Notes: generated from the sequence alone by a model not told the origin. Positions 9,378-19,160 are shown, counted from the stretch's first letter. The stretch is DNA of 64,000 bases from Shewanella glacialipiscicola (GCF_023283485.1 NZ_JAKILU010000002.1:288942-352941), one strand, 5' to 3'. A program made the numbers and translations.

Positions 9378-11099
9378 GTGCAATTACCGATAAACAAAGT
9401 CGCGATTCAACGCGCCATCATAGTAGCTAAAAAGTATTTCGCTAATGAGCTACGTGATCATTTATCCCAAGCCCGTATCAGTGCACAACTGTGCATACTG
9501 GCGCTGCTATTTGCCATTTTCGCATCTTGTGTCATTTTACTGTTTCGACTTTTACTGGTTTGGGCTAATCATTACACTCAAATACAGACGCTGGATTTTA
9601 CGGGGAACGTCGCTGACTGGCGAGCTCTGTTACCGCTTTTAGGGGCAGTATTAATTTGGATTGTGGCAAAACTAGGCTCTAAACGCTACAAGCGGATGGG
9701 AATAGCCTATGTTTTACATAGAGTTAAGTTGCATTATGGTAAAATTCCGCTGCAATCCGCCGCAGGACAATTTTTTCAAGCACTCTTTGCCCTTGGCACT
9801 AATTTCTCGGTCGGTCGTGAAGGTCCAGCTATTCATCTGGGTGCGGTCAGTGCCAGCTTTCTCGCTGAAAAATTTAATCTTCCGGATAATAGCGTGCGTA
9901 TTATGTGCGTCAGCGGCATTGCTGCAGGCATAGCTGCAACTTTTAATGCCCCACTCGCTGCGGTCATTTTTGTACTCGAAGTGATTGTTCGCGAGTATAA
10001 AATCCACTACTTTTTTCCGATTATGCTCTCGGCAATTTGTGGCGCCGTATCAAGCCAACTGGTATTTGGTGATGTACACGAACTGGACCGTATTCAAGTA
10101 TTCCATATCCCCTTAGATCACTACCCCATACTGGCGATTGGCGGCGTGGTATTAGGCTTTGCTGCCGCCCTATTTAATTACTCACTATTAAAAGTTACCG
10201 CCACGGGGCAAAACTGGCCATTAATTTATCGGTTATTATTGGCCGGTAGCATAACGACATTGATTGGTTTAGTGTTGCCACAAGCCCTTGGAACTGGCGA
10301 TTTCGCCATTGGTGAGGCTATTAGTCAACACCCGAGCCTATTACTTTTAATTGCGCTGTTGTTTGCCAAAATGATTGCCACTATTGCGGCAATTGGTTTA
10401 GGTATTCCTGGTGGCTTGATTGGTCCTCTCTACGGTATAGGTGCTTTACTCGGTGCTATCCTTGCCTTAGTCAGCGCCCTATTGTTCCCGTCTATTGCGC
10501 CCTACGTTGGGCTTTATACGGTTATAGGTATGACCGCCATGATGGGAGTATGCCTTGCTGCGCCACTGGCAGCCTTAGTCGCTCTGTTAGAAATGACCAA
10601 TGATGCCAGTATTATTTTGCCTTCAATGTTCGTCACTATTCCAGCTTTTTTAATTGCTTATCAAGGTTTTAAAACTAAATCTATTTTCTTTGAACAGTTA
10701 GAGATCATGGGGCTTAATTATAAAGTCGCGCCGGTCAATTTAGCGCTGCAGAAAAAAGGGGTTAGAACCCTGATGGATAGGCGTTTTGTTATCGTCAACA
10801 ACGATGAATTATTGCTCGAGGTACTTAAGCGGGCTGAGGGTCGAAGCGTACTGATGCGTAATACTGAGGCAATATTTGAAATGGTCAGTCTTGAGATGCC
10901 ATCCGATAATCATAGCCCCGCGCTAACACGCCATCCTATCGAAGGCCTAAGTGATACAACAACACTCAATGAGGCTTATATCATCTTGTCACCCAAACGT
11001 AGTGGTCAGGTATTTATCTACCAAGATACGCCCGATAACATCGTTGGCGTGATCAGCTGGGCAGCACTCCAAAAAGAAATCAATTCAGGACAAATATAA
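9378..11099 (+). CDS. ClC-family chloride channel or chloride/proton antiporter
   Basis: An integral membrane protein with the ClC fold. The selectivity motif GREGPAIHLGA carries the gating glutamate, and LGIPGGLIGPLYGIGA is the later conserved anion-pathway motif. The first ClC motif (G-S-G-I-P) is not obvious, as in some bacterial members. A C-terminal cytoplasmic region of about 120 residues resembles paired CBS domains. The start is uncertain: I chose GTG at 9378 because the frame's upstream part (from TTG 9237) overlaps the divergent DUF6776-like gene and looks non-membrane. The role is probably anion exchange and acid tolerance. Confidence 0.85.
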   Translation: MQLPINKVAIQRAIIVAKKYFANELRDHLSQARISAQLCILALLFAIFASCVILLFRLLLVWANHYTQIQTLDFTGNVADWRALLPLLGAVLIWIVAKLGSKRYKRMGIAYVLHRVKLHYGKIPLQSAAGQFFQALFALGTNFSVGREGPAIHLGAVSASFLAEKFNLPDNSVRIMCVSGIAAGIAATFNAPLAAVIFVLEVIVREYKIHYFFPIMLSAICGAVSSQLVFGDVHELDRIQVFHIPLDHYPILAIGGVVLGFAAALFNYSLLKVTATGQNWPLIYRLLLAGSITTLIGLVLPQALGTGDFAIGEAISQHPSLLLLIALLFAKMIATIAAIGLGIPGGLIGPLYGIGALLGAILALVSALLFPSIAPYVGLYTVIGMTAMMGVCLAAPLAALVALLEMTNDASIILPSMFVTIPAFLIAYQGFKTKSIFFEQLEIMGLNYKVAPVNLALQKKGVRTLMDRRFVIVNNDELLLEVLKRAEGRSVLMRNTEAIFEMVSLEMPSDNHSPALTRHPIEGLSDTTTLNEAYIILSPKRSGQVFIYQDTPDNIVGVISWAALQKEINSGQI

Positions 11100-11512
11100 T
11101 CTATAGCCACTTATTCTTCCCACCAGCATAAACAATCAGTAACACCTAATGCTGAGTAAGCGCTAATTGAACATCACCAATAACATGGACTCCACACAGT
11201 TGATATTGAGTTGGCGCAAATACTATTTCCCTTACTAAGTTAAAGGTCTTACTATTTGTCGGTTGAATGTCTGCCCTATTGAAGAAAGACTGAATGCTAG
11301 GATGATGTTTAAACGCATCCCCCATGAAGAAGATCAAAATAATATCAAAGTCGTGATCCCTAAGATTAAAAACTAAATCACGAAACTAGGCAGCCACAGG
11401 GCTAAAACTAGAAATTGTCTAGCGTGAAACAGCAAAGCCCACTACCCCATTCACAATGGCGCAACTTATTTTACGAAAAATATAATAACAAGCTAAACGT
11501 AGGTGACCCATC
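11100..11512. other. Intergenic stretch before the LysR gene
   Basis: A 413-base AT-rich gap. A 63-codon minus-strand frame at 11146-11337 has no ribosome binding site I trust and no recognisable family. I see no clear terminator after the ClC gene. The LysR promoter should lie in the last 100 bases, where the sequence AAAAATATAATAAC (about 11476-11489) offers a -10-like TATAAT. Confidence 0.4.
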
Positions 11513-12370
11513 ATGAAGTTTATTCCTCCGCAGTTATTTTTAACCTATATCGCCGTGTGTGAAACTGGCAGTTTTACCCGCGCAGCAGAAAGAATACATA
11601 ACTCTCAATCGGCCATTAGCCAACAAATTAACCGCCTTGAATCTATGCTCGGCAGCACGCTATTAATACGTACACCGCAAAAGGTGACATTAACGGAGCA
11701 AGGGGAATTTGTATTACGTTATGCCCATAAAATTATCGACTTGAACACCTCTATGGTCGATAACTTTCATGAGAAGTCAGAGCAAAGCATTATCAAGATA
11801 GGAGTGCCTGACGATCTGTCGGTCGATGTCACTAAAGCCATTGTGCAGTTTCAACATAACTACAATATCTTAATTGAATTTACCTCAGGCCTAAGCAACA
11901 GCCTGTATCAGGCCTATCAAGCTGGTCAGTATGACCTTATTTTGGTTAAGCAGCCCATACTCGGTAATGCTTACGCCTATCGCAGAGAGCCTCTCTTATG
12001 GCTCGACAGCGCGGCGCACCCCACCTTTAATAACAAGATGGTCCCATTAGTGCTGTTCCCCACTGGAGCTCTGTATCGGGAGCATATTCTTAACTCTATG
12101 GATCAATTAGGTTACTGCAGCAAAATTAACTATTGCAGCAGTAACTTGTCGGCCATTATTACCGCTTCATCTATCGGTTTTGGGATCACCTTGTTACCGG
12201 AAACCTGTAAAACGGCAGAGCATAGCATTATTAATGAGCTACAAACCTATGCTCCACCCAACGACTTTTATTTAGCCTTATATGTTAATAATACGCATGA
12301 CATGATCGTGACTAAAATAGCCGATGAGATCATCAATACCTTTAACTTAAAGCACCATAAAACCTATTAA
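11513..12370 (+). CDS. LysR-type transcriptional regulator
   Basis: A 285-residue regulator with the usual N-terminal winged helix-turn-helix (VCETGSFTRAAERIHNSQSA, then ISQQINRLE) and a C-terminal periplasmic-binding-like effector domain. LysR regulators normally bind upstream of a target operon and respond to a pathway metabolite. It is followed after 5 bases by an AllH-like gene and faces the arcC-allG-allF-permease genes on the other strand, so the likely targets are this carbamoyl-transfer island; the effector is unknown. E. coli controls its equivalent genes with AllS and AllR, so this would be a different local arrangement. Confidence 0.88.
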   Translation: MKFIPPQLFLTYIAVCETGSFTRAAERIHNSQSAISQQINRLESMLGSTLLIRTPQKVTLTEQGEFVLRYAHKIIDLNTSMVDNFHEKSEQSIIKIGVPDDLSVDVTKAIVQFQHNYNILIEFTSGLSNSLYQAYQAGQYDLILVKQPILGNAYAYRREPLLWLDSAAHPTFNNKMVPLVLFPTGALYREHILNSMDQLGYCSKINYCSSNLSAIITASSIGFGITLLPETCKTAEHSIINELQTYAPPNDFYLALYVNNTHDMIVTKIADEIINTFNLKHHKTY

Positions 12371-12375
12371 GCCAG

Positions 12376-13332
12376 ATGATGACAAAGATAACCCTAGCTC
12401 AACCGATTTATGATCAACTCATGCACCACGGCTCAATAATCACAACCGTACATTCGGTATTTAACGCCGCCTGCAATCTACAAAGTCCCTTTGGTTTGAT
12501 CTCGCTACTCACCCAACCAAAAAAGATAAACCCAAGCGCAATTTTATTGCCGCAAGGGGTAAGCCTTAAGTCGCTCATTGTCGGTGCAAAAGTTGAGCTG
12601 TGCGTGATTAATAACACAGACTCTAACTTGTCACTGGCATCAGCGACCTGCGCCCATATCGATAATCTGATCCTGCATATCAACTTAGGTGCAGGCGCAA
12701 CCATTGTGAGTGAGCAGATAGCACGCTTTAACCCCAGCTTGCCTGCGGCTTTGCCCATCGCACTCAGCCAACAATCAAGCCTTCAGCTGCATATCGCTTC
12801 TTTTTTGCAGTGCAATCAAAAGTCGCTGGGGATTTATCCATTACTGTGTCAGCAACCGCGGCTCAATATCGCGACTAATCTGGTGTATCAACCAGAGATG
12901 ATGATTAAATATATTACGCCGCATCTACAAAAGTTTATCGCTACTGTAGCCCAGCAAGACCGTGCAATTGAGCTTAAATTTATTATCGGCTTTGGTGCTG
13001 GGCTAACCCCCTCAATGGACGACCTACTGGTCGGCTTGCTCTCCTGGCTAGACTTTAGCCAGCACCCTTATTTTTATCTGCTAGCACAAGCGGTACAAGC
13101 TAGTGCGGCGCAAACTACAGATGTTAGTCAAGCCATGTTATTGCACGCCACGCACCATCGTTATAACCAAGAGATTATTGAGCTGTATGCCTTTTTAAAT
13201 CAGCCCTTTAACCCCTTGGCGCTCGATGTAGCCCTTGATACTGTGATTGCCTATGGTCACTCTTCTGGCCACGATACCCTATGCGGCATCTACTTGGGAT
13301 TAATCTTCTTCGGGGATGCACTAATAAGCTGA
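12376..13332 (+). CDS. allH: DUF2877 protein, AllH/YlbF-like oxamate carbamoyltransferase subunit
   Basis: A 318-residue protein with the DUF2877 hallmark GAGLTPSMDDLLVGLL near residue 215 and a C-terminal GHSSGHDTLCGI block. In E. coli the equivalent YlbF (AllH) works with FdrA (AllF) and YlbE (AllG) as oxamate carbamoyltransferase, which splits oxalurate with phosphate into oxamate and carbamoyl phosphate. Here it is not next to the allF- and allG-like genes but sits on the opposite strand behind a LysR gene, with a 5-base gap. The family call is firm; the substrate is inferred from the E. coli system. Confidence 0.75.
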   Translation: MMTKITLAQPIYDQLMHHGSIITTVHSVFNAACNLQSPFGLISLLTQPKKINPSAILLPQGVSLKSLIVGAKVELCVINNTDSNLSLASATCAHIDNLILHINLGAGATIVSEQIARFNPSLPAALPIALSQQSSLQLHIASFLQCNQKSLGIYPLLCQQPRLNIATNLVYQPEMMIKYITPHLQKFIATVAQQDRAIELKFIIGFGAGLTPSMDDLLVGLLSWLDFSQHPYFYLLAQAVQASAAQTTDVSQAMLLHATHHRYNQEIIELYAFLNQPFNPLALDVALDTVIAYGHSSGHDTLCGIYLGLIFFGDALIS

Positions 13333-13343
13333 AAACACAAAAC

Positions 13344-13439
13344 AGGGGCTTATGTAGAGTGATGCTCTATCATGCTTATGTACGTGCTTGATCATGCCTA
13401 TTCTGGTCAGCTCTAAACCGTAAGCCCCTAATGGGTGGC
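13344..13439. repeat. 96-base structured element with inverted ends
   Basis: The ends AGGGGCTTA and TAAGCCCCT are perfect inverted repeats 78 bases apart. The interior holds a smaller hairpin (TAGAG-TGATG-CTCTA) and several CATG-centred partial palindromes. It lies between two converging genes and next to a heptamer tandem repeat. It may be a small dispersed intergenic element; copies elsewhere in the genome cannot be tested here. Confidence 0.5.
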
Positions 13440-13474
13440 AACCATCCGAATACAATGGAATGAACTGAAATGGC

Positions 13475-13505
13475 AGGTTGTAGGTTGTAGGTTGTAGGTT
13501 GTAGG
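13475..13505. repeat. Heptamer tandem repeat (AGGTTGT)x4
   Basis: Four perfect copies of AGGTTGT plus AGG. The repeat creates an artificial open frame with NLQPTTYNLP on the minus strand, which I do not treat as a gene. Confidence 0.95.
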
Positions 13506-13512
13506 CCAAAAT

Positions 13513-13538
13513 AAAAAAAGCCTCTATTTGAGGCTTTT
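13513..13538 (-). terminator. Terminator for the arcC operon, probably bidirectional
   Basis: Stem AAAAGCCTC/GAGGCTTTT with loop TATTT. On the minus strand the stem is followed by seven T, which suits the arcC end; on the plus strand T4 follows and could serve the allH-like gene. Confidence 0.8.
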
Positions 13539-13600
13539 AAAACATAAACCAGCATTAAGATAACAAAGCGTGCAAGTGACTGGCTAGGCCGTTGATAAAA

Positions 13601-14536
13601 TCAATAATACTCGACCATTTCATCCAGTGTGATGCGCGTACCAGAGTGTCCAGCAATAACCGCCGATAACTCATCTAAAGCACCAATGGCAGCATCACCC
13701 AGCCCCTTAGAAACAAATTTACACACGGCATCAATTTTAGGGCCCATAGAACCCGCTGGAAAATGGTATTTATCTAACTCTTCAGGCGTAATATTTTTAA
13801 TCGCCTGCTGATTTTCTTTACCGTAATTAAGGTAAACCGCGCCGTCGGTTAGAATAATAAACAAATCCGCCTTAATTTGCTCGGCAAGTAACTCCGCCGT
13901 TAAGTCTTTATCAATCACACATTCAACACCAACGAGATTACCATTGTTAGCCTTAAATACCGGAATACCGCCACCACCACAGGCAATCACAGTATTACCA
14001 TTTTCAAGTAGGTTACTGATCTGCTTAGATTCGACAATATCTTGTGGAATAGGTGAAGACACAACCCGGCGGTAATAGTCGCCATCTTTCTTAAAAATTG
14101 CCGAAGGATTAGCAATATTAATCTTATCTATCTCTTCTTCGCTATAAATGGGACCCACAAACTTAGTGGGGTCGTTAAACGCAGGATCGTCAATATCTAC
14201 GCAGGTTTGGGTCAAAATAGTGGTAATACTTAACTTATTGTCACTGTTAAATAATTCCTGCTGCAACATATAACCAATCATGCCGCAAGTTTCGGCGCCC
14301 AATACATCCAATGGGTAGGCGGTGACCGCACTATTAATTTTTTGGTACTCGTAATTTTGCTCCATCAATAATCCCACTTGTGGACCATTACCATGAACAA
14401 TTACCACATCATGCTCTCTAGCGATAGCCGCAATTGATGCCGCAGCCTTTTTAATATTATTACGAAGATTGGTCGCAGTGAGCGGTTGACCACGCTCTAA
14501 TAACGCATTGCCACCAAGGGCTAATACTATTTTCAT
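13601..14536 (-). CDS. arcC: Carbamate kinase
   Basis: Transfers phosphate from carbamoyl phosphate to ADP, giving ATP, CO2 and ammonia. The N-terminus MKIVLALGGNALLERGQ, the nucleotide-site block VIVHGNGPQVGLLMEQN and the ITPEELDKYHFPAGSMGPKI segment are typical of the amino-acid kinase family member ArcC. I chose the ATG at 14536, which has GAGG 6 bases upstream; the frame continues to 14566 without support. It is the last gene of the minus-strand cluster and, as with E. coli YbcF (AllK), would recover ATP from the carbamoyl phosphate made by the AllFGH-like enzyme. Confidence 0.92.
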   Translation of the reverse strand: MKIVLALGGNALLERGQPLTATNLRNNIKKAAASIAAIAREHDVVIVHGNGPQVGLLMEQNYEYQKINSAVTAYPLDVLGAETCGMIGYMLQQELFNSDNKLSITTILTQTCVDIDDPAFNDPTKFVGPIYSEEEIDKINIANPSAIFKKDGDYYRRVVSSPIPQDIVESKQISNLLENGNTVIACGGGGIPVFKANNGNLVGVECVIDKDLTAELLAEQIKADLFIILTDGAVYLNYGKENQQAIKNITPEELDKYHFPAGSMGPKIDAVCKFVSKGLGDAAIGALDELSAVIAGHSGTRITLDEMVEYY

Positions 14537-14714
14537 GGGAAACCTCAATATATATTTAATCCACAATCATGTGGCAGAGAAATAAACACACAGTTGCAAT
14601 AAAGGTAATAAATAAAATGGATAAAACTAACAATAAAAGCCGACTCATTTCTTATCATTAATAACAGATTTAAATAGAGCCGACTTTTATGTGTACAAGA
14701 GTTAACCGTATTGA

Positions 14715-16133
14715 TTAAAATTTATTAGCAAAGGCAATAATGGCTTTTTCAAAGCATTCCACTGGTGGATTCGTAATACCACAACCTATCATACCAACGC
14801 CGGGTTCTTTATGAGCAATAGCGGTATTAATAATAGGTAAAATACCTGTTTCAATGACTTTACGAATATCAATACCCGATGAAATACCTTTAAAATTTAA
14901 TAACGGAATAGTGACATTCGGATTTTTGGCAGTTGTAATTTCATCCATCTGGATAGAGTAATCAATCGCCTCATTTACCGTGCCGCCAACCAGTGCAACG
15001 ATTGCTGGCGCCGTCGCCATCGCAAATCCACCAATTCCATAGGTTTCGGTAATAGCACTGTCACCTATGTCTAAGCCCGAATCTTCAGGCTTAAAGCCAG
15101 CAAATAGTGGGCCGATAACTTTTTGAGCAGGACCTGTAAACCAAGTAAAGCCTTTCATACCGCTGACACGAATACCAAATTCAACGCCGTTACGCGCCAT
15201 TGTAGTCACTACCGTACTGTGCTCGACCCCATGACCAGCATCGAGGGCACACTTACACATTGCCATCCAAGTTGGACCCGAAAAGTAATCGCTTGATGCA
15301 ATAAAATCAAACACCTCACGCTTTTCTTTGATGCTGAACTCAGTTTCTAAAATCAAAGGTGTTAATGCCTGTGATAATAAAGCGGTACCCGCGTTATTAC
15401 GGTTATGACATTCATCTCCCATATGCAGGGCTTGAGCTAGCATTAAGCGTAAATCGATAGGCTCAGCTTTATCCATAGCAGCTTTTAGCATTGGGCCTAA
15501 TACGTCGCGCATCCAGATTAAGCGCTCAACCACGCTTTCATCGTTGGCGCCCATACGTAAAATTTTCGCCATCTGCTCACTAAGGTTGGTATACGCGACG
15601 TTACCATAGGTCATGTTTTTGACCACGTGCATATACATAGAAGCCGACGTGACCCCCGCCATAGAGCCGACGCAATCGTGCTCATGACATGGCGAAAAAG
15701 TGATTTCACCCGATGCTGCTAATTTAAATGCCTCATCAAGATTAGCCGCCAAACCTTCAAAAATCAGTGCGCCAGTTACCGCGCCGCGCATTGGGCCATT
15801 CATATCATCCCAGCATATTGGTGGGCCAGCATGTAAAATGGTGGTCTTAGTCATACCAGGAACGACATCAATCGCTCTTTCATAACCCACCAACACTGGG
15901 TGTGATTTAATAATGCGATTAACCGCTTCTTCGTTGGCTGCCTCAATTTTTTGCGCTATTTCTGGCTGTGCCAGTTTATCAAGCGCCGTAATCACCTTGG
16001 TATTACCGCCAGCAATGGGTTGCCAGTTCACATGGGTCACCGGCGCTTGCTGCTTGCTGATATCGTCTTTAAAGAACTCAAGGCCCACATTAATTACATT
16101 TAAGTTTGAAAATAGTGCTGTCATCTTGCTCAT
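14715..16133 (-). CDS. allG: DUF1116 protein, AllG/YlbE-like oxamate carbamoyltransferase subunit
   Basis: A 472-residue cytoplasmic protein of the DUF1116 family, recognisable from PPICWDDMNGPMRGAVTGA, the SPCHEHDCVGSMAGVTSAS block and NRNNAGTALL. In E. coli, YlbE (AllG) is one of three subunits of oxamate carbamoyltransferase. The start ATG has GGGAG 7 bases upstream and lies only 2 bases after the stop of the fdrA-like gene, so the two are tightly coupled. The gap to arcC downstream is about 180 bases. Confidence 0.82.
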   Translation of the reverse strand: MSKMTALFSNLNVINVGLEFFKDDISKQQAPVTHVNWQPIAGGNTKVITALDKLAQPEIAQKIEAANEEAVNRIIKSHPVLVGYERAIDVVPGMTKTTILHAGPPICWDDMNGPMRGAVTGALIFEGLAANLDEAFKLAASGEITFSPCHEHDCVGSMAGVTSASMYMHVVKNMTYGNVAYTNLSEQMAKILRMGANDESVVERLIWMRDVLGPMLKAAMDKAEPIDLRLMLAQALHMGDECHNRNNAGTALLSQALTPLILETEFSIKEKREVFDFIASSDYFSGPTWMAMCKCALDAGHGVEHSTVVTTMARNGVEFGIRVSGMKGFTWFTGPAQKVIGPLFAGFKPEDSGLDIGDSAITETYGIGGFAMATAPAIVALVGGTVNEAIDYSIQMDEITTAKNPNVTIPLLNFKGISSGIDIRKVIETGILPIINTAIAHKEPGVGMIGCGITNPPVECFEKAIIAFANKF

Positions 16134-16135
16134 GA

Positions 16136-17689
16136 TTATTCTCCCTTGCTCACAAAGCCGCTTGCCAATAGCCCGGTATTTTGACTGCTGCTGGAAATGG
16201 TCACCCCTGCCGAAGCCAATTTATCAACTTGCTCGCTCAACTTTGGCGTGTCCAGATCAGTACCCAGTACGTAACCTAGAATCTCTAAGTGCTGACCCCG
16301 CGCCGCCGCTTTTTGCTTCGCGTTGATAATGGCTGGCAAAGTCACGCCAACAGGATCTTCATGTGAACCATAACCGATAACAAAATCGAGAATGATCACC
16401 CCAACTTCAGGGTCATCAGCTTCTTTAAGCAGACGTTCAATACGCGATGAAGGGTCGATCATCGGATGTGGGCGACCATTAGTAAAATCATCGTCACCAA
16501 AATCGATAAAGGTGTGCTGCTGGCTAACATTAATGTCCGCTAAACGCTGCTCTGGTTTTTTAGCGATATTGCTATACACCTGGCTATGCGTATCACGCAC
16601 CAGCATCATGGTTTCTTCACATAAGGTGCCACCGCAGAACAAGCCACGAATGTACTTTTGTTCAGGTGATAACTTGACTTTAATCTCTTCTATTAACGCT
16701 AAGTTCAAAGCGCGCTTATTAATACTACTTTCATCAACACCCGCTAAAACAACCGCTTGTAACGCGGCTTCTTTAGTGGTTTTAGCAAAGTGAGCCCCGG
16801 CTGCAATAACCGGTGCTTCTTCACCACCTAACAGACAGACTACCACCGGCTTGCTAAAGCTCTGAACCAGTGCGAGTACCTTGGCTTCAACGCTTTTCGC
16901 CGCAGGTTTAGAGACGATTAAGATCACCTCAGTGGCAGGGTCGGCCTCTAATGCACGCAGTCCATCTAGCATCATGATACCACCGACTTCTGCGCTTAAG
17001 TCACGTCCGCCTGTACCTAATAGTTGCGATATACCACCGCCAAAGTCATGAATACGTGCAGCAACTTCTTGGCTGCCCGTGCCTGATGCGCCGACAATAC
17101 CAATATTACCTGGACGGACTTTGTTGGCGAAACACAGACCAACATGATTAATAATGGCGGTGCCGCAATCTGGCCCCATCATTAACAAGCCTTTTTCGTG
17201 AGCAAAGGTTTTAAGCTCCACCTCGTCGGCCACCGAAACGTTGTCGCTAAACATCAATACGTGTAAACCGTTAGTCAGCGCGGTTAGTGCTTCACGCTTA
17301 GCAAACTCACCAGGCACAGAGATCACCGCCAGATTGGCATCGGGTGCGTCGTTTAAGGCACTCTTTAAGGTGGCATATTTTTTCTTACTTGCGCCTAACC
17401 CTGTTGCCGCTTTGTCATCGCCTTTTAAGAGCACTTCTACTTTGGCAAGTGCAGCATCACACACCTCCTCGCTAACGGCTTTTACCACAATAAACAGATC
17501 ACCACTGTTGGCATTTTGCACTTCAGGTAATAATAAACCTATGTTAGCTAACACCCCTTTATTCATCTCGGTTGCCATTGCAACAAAGGCCTGTTCAACA
17601 TCATTAATTTCATTAACTTTGGTCGTTAATGCCATTAATGAAACCGAATCGAAATAGGTATTCTTTTTTAAAGTTAATTTTACGACCAT
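16136..17689 (-). CDS. fdrA: FdrA family protein, AllF-like oxamate carbamoyltransferase subunit
   Basis: A 517-residue protein related to the alpha subunit of succinyl-CoA synthetase. It has the FdrA layout: an N-terminal region of about 110 residues, a CoA-binding-like Rossmann block with GNIGIVGASGTGSQEVAARI, and a ligase-like C-terminal domain with VIILDFVIGYGSHEDPVGV. E. coli FdrA (AllF) is a subunit of oxamate carbamoyltransferase. The ribosome binding site AGAGG is 6 bases before the ATG. It follows the ankyrin-TPR gene by about 200 bases and is directly coupled to the allG-like gene. Confidence 0.85.
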   Translation of the reverse strand: MVVKLTLKKNTYFDSVSLMALTTKVNEINDVEQAFVAMATEMNKGVLANIGLLLPEVQNANSGDLFIVVKAVSEEVCDAALAKVEVLLKGDDKAATGLGASKKKYATLKSALNDAPDANLAVISVPGEFAKREALTALTNGLHVLMFSDNVSVADEVELKTFAHEKGLLMMGPDCGTAIINHVGLCFANKVRPGNIGIVGASGTGSQEVAARIHDFGGGISQLLGTGGRDLSAEVGGIMMLDGLRALEADPATEVILIVSKPAAKSVEAKVLALVQSFSKPVVVCLLGGEEAPVIAAGAHFAKTTKEAALQAVVLAGVDESSINKRALNLALIEEIKVKLSPEQKYIRGLFCGGTLCEETMMLVRDTHSQVYSNIAKKPEQRLADINVSQQHTFIDFGDDDFTNGRPHPMIDPSSRIERLLKEADDPEVGVIILDFVIGYGSHEDPVGVTLPAIINAKQKAAARGQHLEILGYVLGTDLDTPKLSEQVDKLASAGVTISSSSQNTGLLASGFVSKGE

Positions 17690-17888
17690 ATTAGCCTCTA
17701 CTATATTTCAACAAAAATATATGTAATTACTCATGTAATAGTTAATAAAATAACAACTACACCTATGTGTAAATATGTATTCCATTTAAATAAGATAAAA
17801 TAAAAACTAAGAGCATCAACCTTCAAGTAGGTACTGACTTAAACCCACCAATTAATTAAAGTATTTAACAAGGATACTCAGTTAAATT

Positions 17889-19151
17889 TTATTTATTTGA
17901 CAGAGTATTTTTAATATCAACCAATTCATCAACGTCATCGCAGACTTCAATGGCTTGATTAATGACGGCTATTGCTTGTTCAAGCAGCCCCATTATTTCT
18001 AATGACTTGGCTTTATGCTGATAATAAAGCCCATTGCGAGCATCATGCTTAATCGCATTTTCTATAGCGGCAATCGCCTCATCGTGTCGGCCTAATGAAC
18101 GCAAGCTATTAGCCTGATGAAATGAGTAATCATAACGATGCGGCTGCTGCGCCAATAATAGGGTCATAGCATCGACTGCATCCTCATGCATGCCAAGCTC
18201 TCGTAAATAATTAGACTTGTGGTAGCGCACAAACGGTGATTCAGGCTGAACTGCAATGCCGTAATCAAATTCAACGAGTGCCTGCTGCGTTTGTTTGGCA
18301 AGCCGATAACTATTGGCGATATAAAGATAAAACTGCGCTTTATTGTCACTCAGTGCCAAACCTTCACGGTAAGCGGTTATTGCCTCATCAAAACGCGCTA
18401 ACTCCGTTAGCACATAACCACAGTAATAGAAGTAATCTACTGGATTGGTAAAGCCATCCCTATTGGTGGTTAACACTGCCAACGCCGCTTGATAGTCAAA
18501 CTGACGAATATGCTGTTTAACCAAGCGTAATGCAGCACTATAGCCTTGCTTAACTTGCTCACGTTGCGTCATCAAGGCGACAATACTTTGTTGACCCAAA
18601 GCGTTGGCATGATCGAGCGCGCTTAATCCATCGCGATCTTGAAGGTGAATGTCAGCGCCAGCGTCGAGTAACCCCTCTATAACGTCGGCATATAAATACC
18701 CACCATCACCTAAGATCACCGCTTCTAATAATGCCGACCACCCTAATTTATTCGCGTGATTGACTGGGATGCCAGCATCTAAACTGACCAGTACAGTACG
18801 TAAAAAGCCTTTTTCGCTTGAGGGCAACAATGGCGTCCCCCCAAAACGGTTAACACTGGTGACGTCGGCGCCATTGGCTAAAGTCAGTGATAAAAGTGCG
18901 TGAAATCCGTTAGCACCAGCGCACAGGTAAGGCGTCAGTTGGTTCACATCACGAGCATTAACATCAGCACCATGCTCTATGAGCACCTTGGCTAGTGTCA
19001 GATTATTTTGCTGCACAGCAATCATCAATGCAGTACAGCCATTTTGATCTCGGCTATCGACTTCGACCTGCTCCGCTAAATAAGTCATAACATCGTCAAC
19101 CCGATTATTGATGACCAACTTATGCAACGACATAGGGGCATTAGCATTCAT
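17889..19151 (-). CDS. Ankyrin-repeat and TPR fusion protein
   Basis: An N-terminal half with about five ankyrin repeats (for example NGCTALMIAVQQNNLTLAKV, then LIEHGADVNARD) is joined to a C-terminal half with tetratricopeptide repeats (RFDEAITAYREGLALSDNKA and similar). Both are protein-protein interaction scaffolds with no catalytic domain visible. I chose the ATG at 19151 because GAGGAG lies 5 bases upstream; the frame's GTG at 19157 overlaps that site. It lies 9 bases after the permease stop, so it is in the permease operon. Its role in a carbamoyl-transfer or purine-catabolic cluster is unexplained; it could regulate or assemble the neighbouring enzymes. Confidence 0.85.
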   Translation of the reverse strand: MNANAPMSLHKLVINNRVDDVMTYLAEQVEVDSRDQNGCTALMIAVQQNNLTLAKVLIEHGADVNARDVNQLTPYLCAGANGFHALLSLTLANGADVTSVNRFGGTPLLPSSEKGFLRTVLVSLDAGIPVNHANKLGWSALLEAVILGDGGYLYADVIEGLLDAGADIHLQDRDGLSALDHANALGQQSIVALMTQREQVKQGYSAALRLVKQHIRQFDYQAALAVLTTNRDGFTNPVDYFYYCGYVLTELARFDEAITAYREGLALSDNKAQFYLYIANSYRLAKQTQQALVEFDYGIAVQPESPFVRYHKSNYLRELGMHEDAVDAMTLLLAQQPHRYDYSFHQANSLRSLGRHDEAIAAIENAIKHDARNGLYYQHKAKSLEIMGLLEQAIAVINQAIEVCDDVDELVDIKNTLSNK

Positions 19152-19160
19152 ATTCACTCC

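Noticed and set aside
11146..11337. Minus-strand frame of 63 codons downstream of the ClC gene
   Set aside because: No ribosome binding site or family; reads as non-coding AT-rich sequence.
13475..13505. Possible CRISPR array
   Set aside because: The unit is only seven bases with no spacers; it is a simple tandem repeat.
13321..13509. Minus-strand frame with repeated NLQPTTYNLP
   Set aside because: It is created by the heptamer tandem repeat and the structured element; no start site support.
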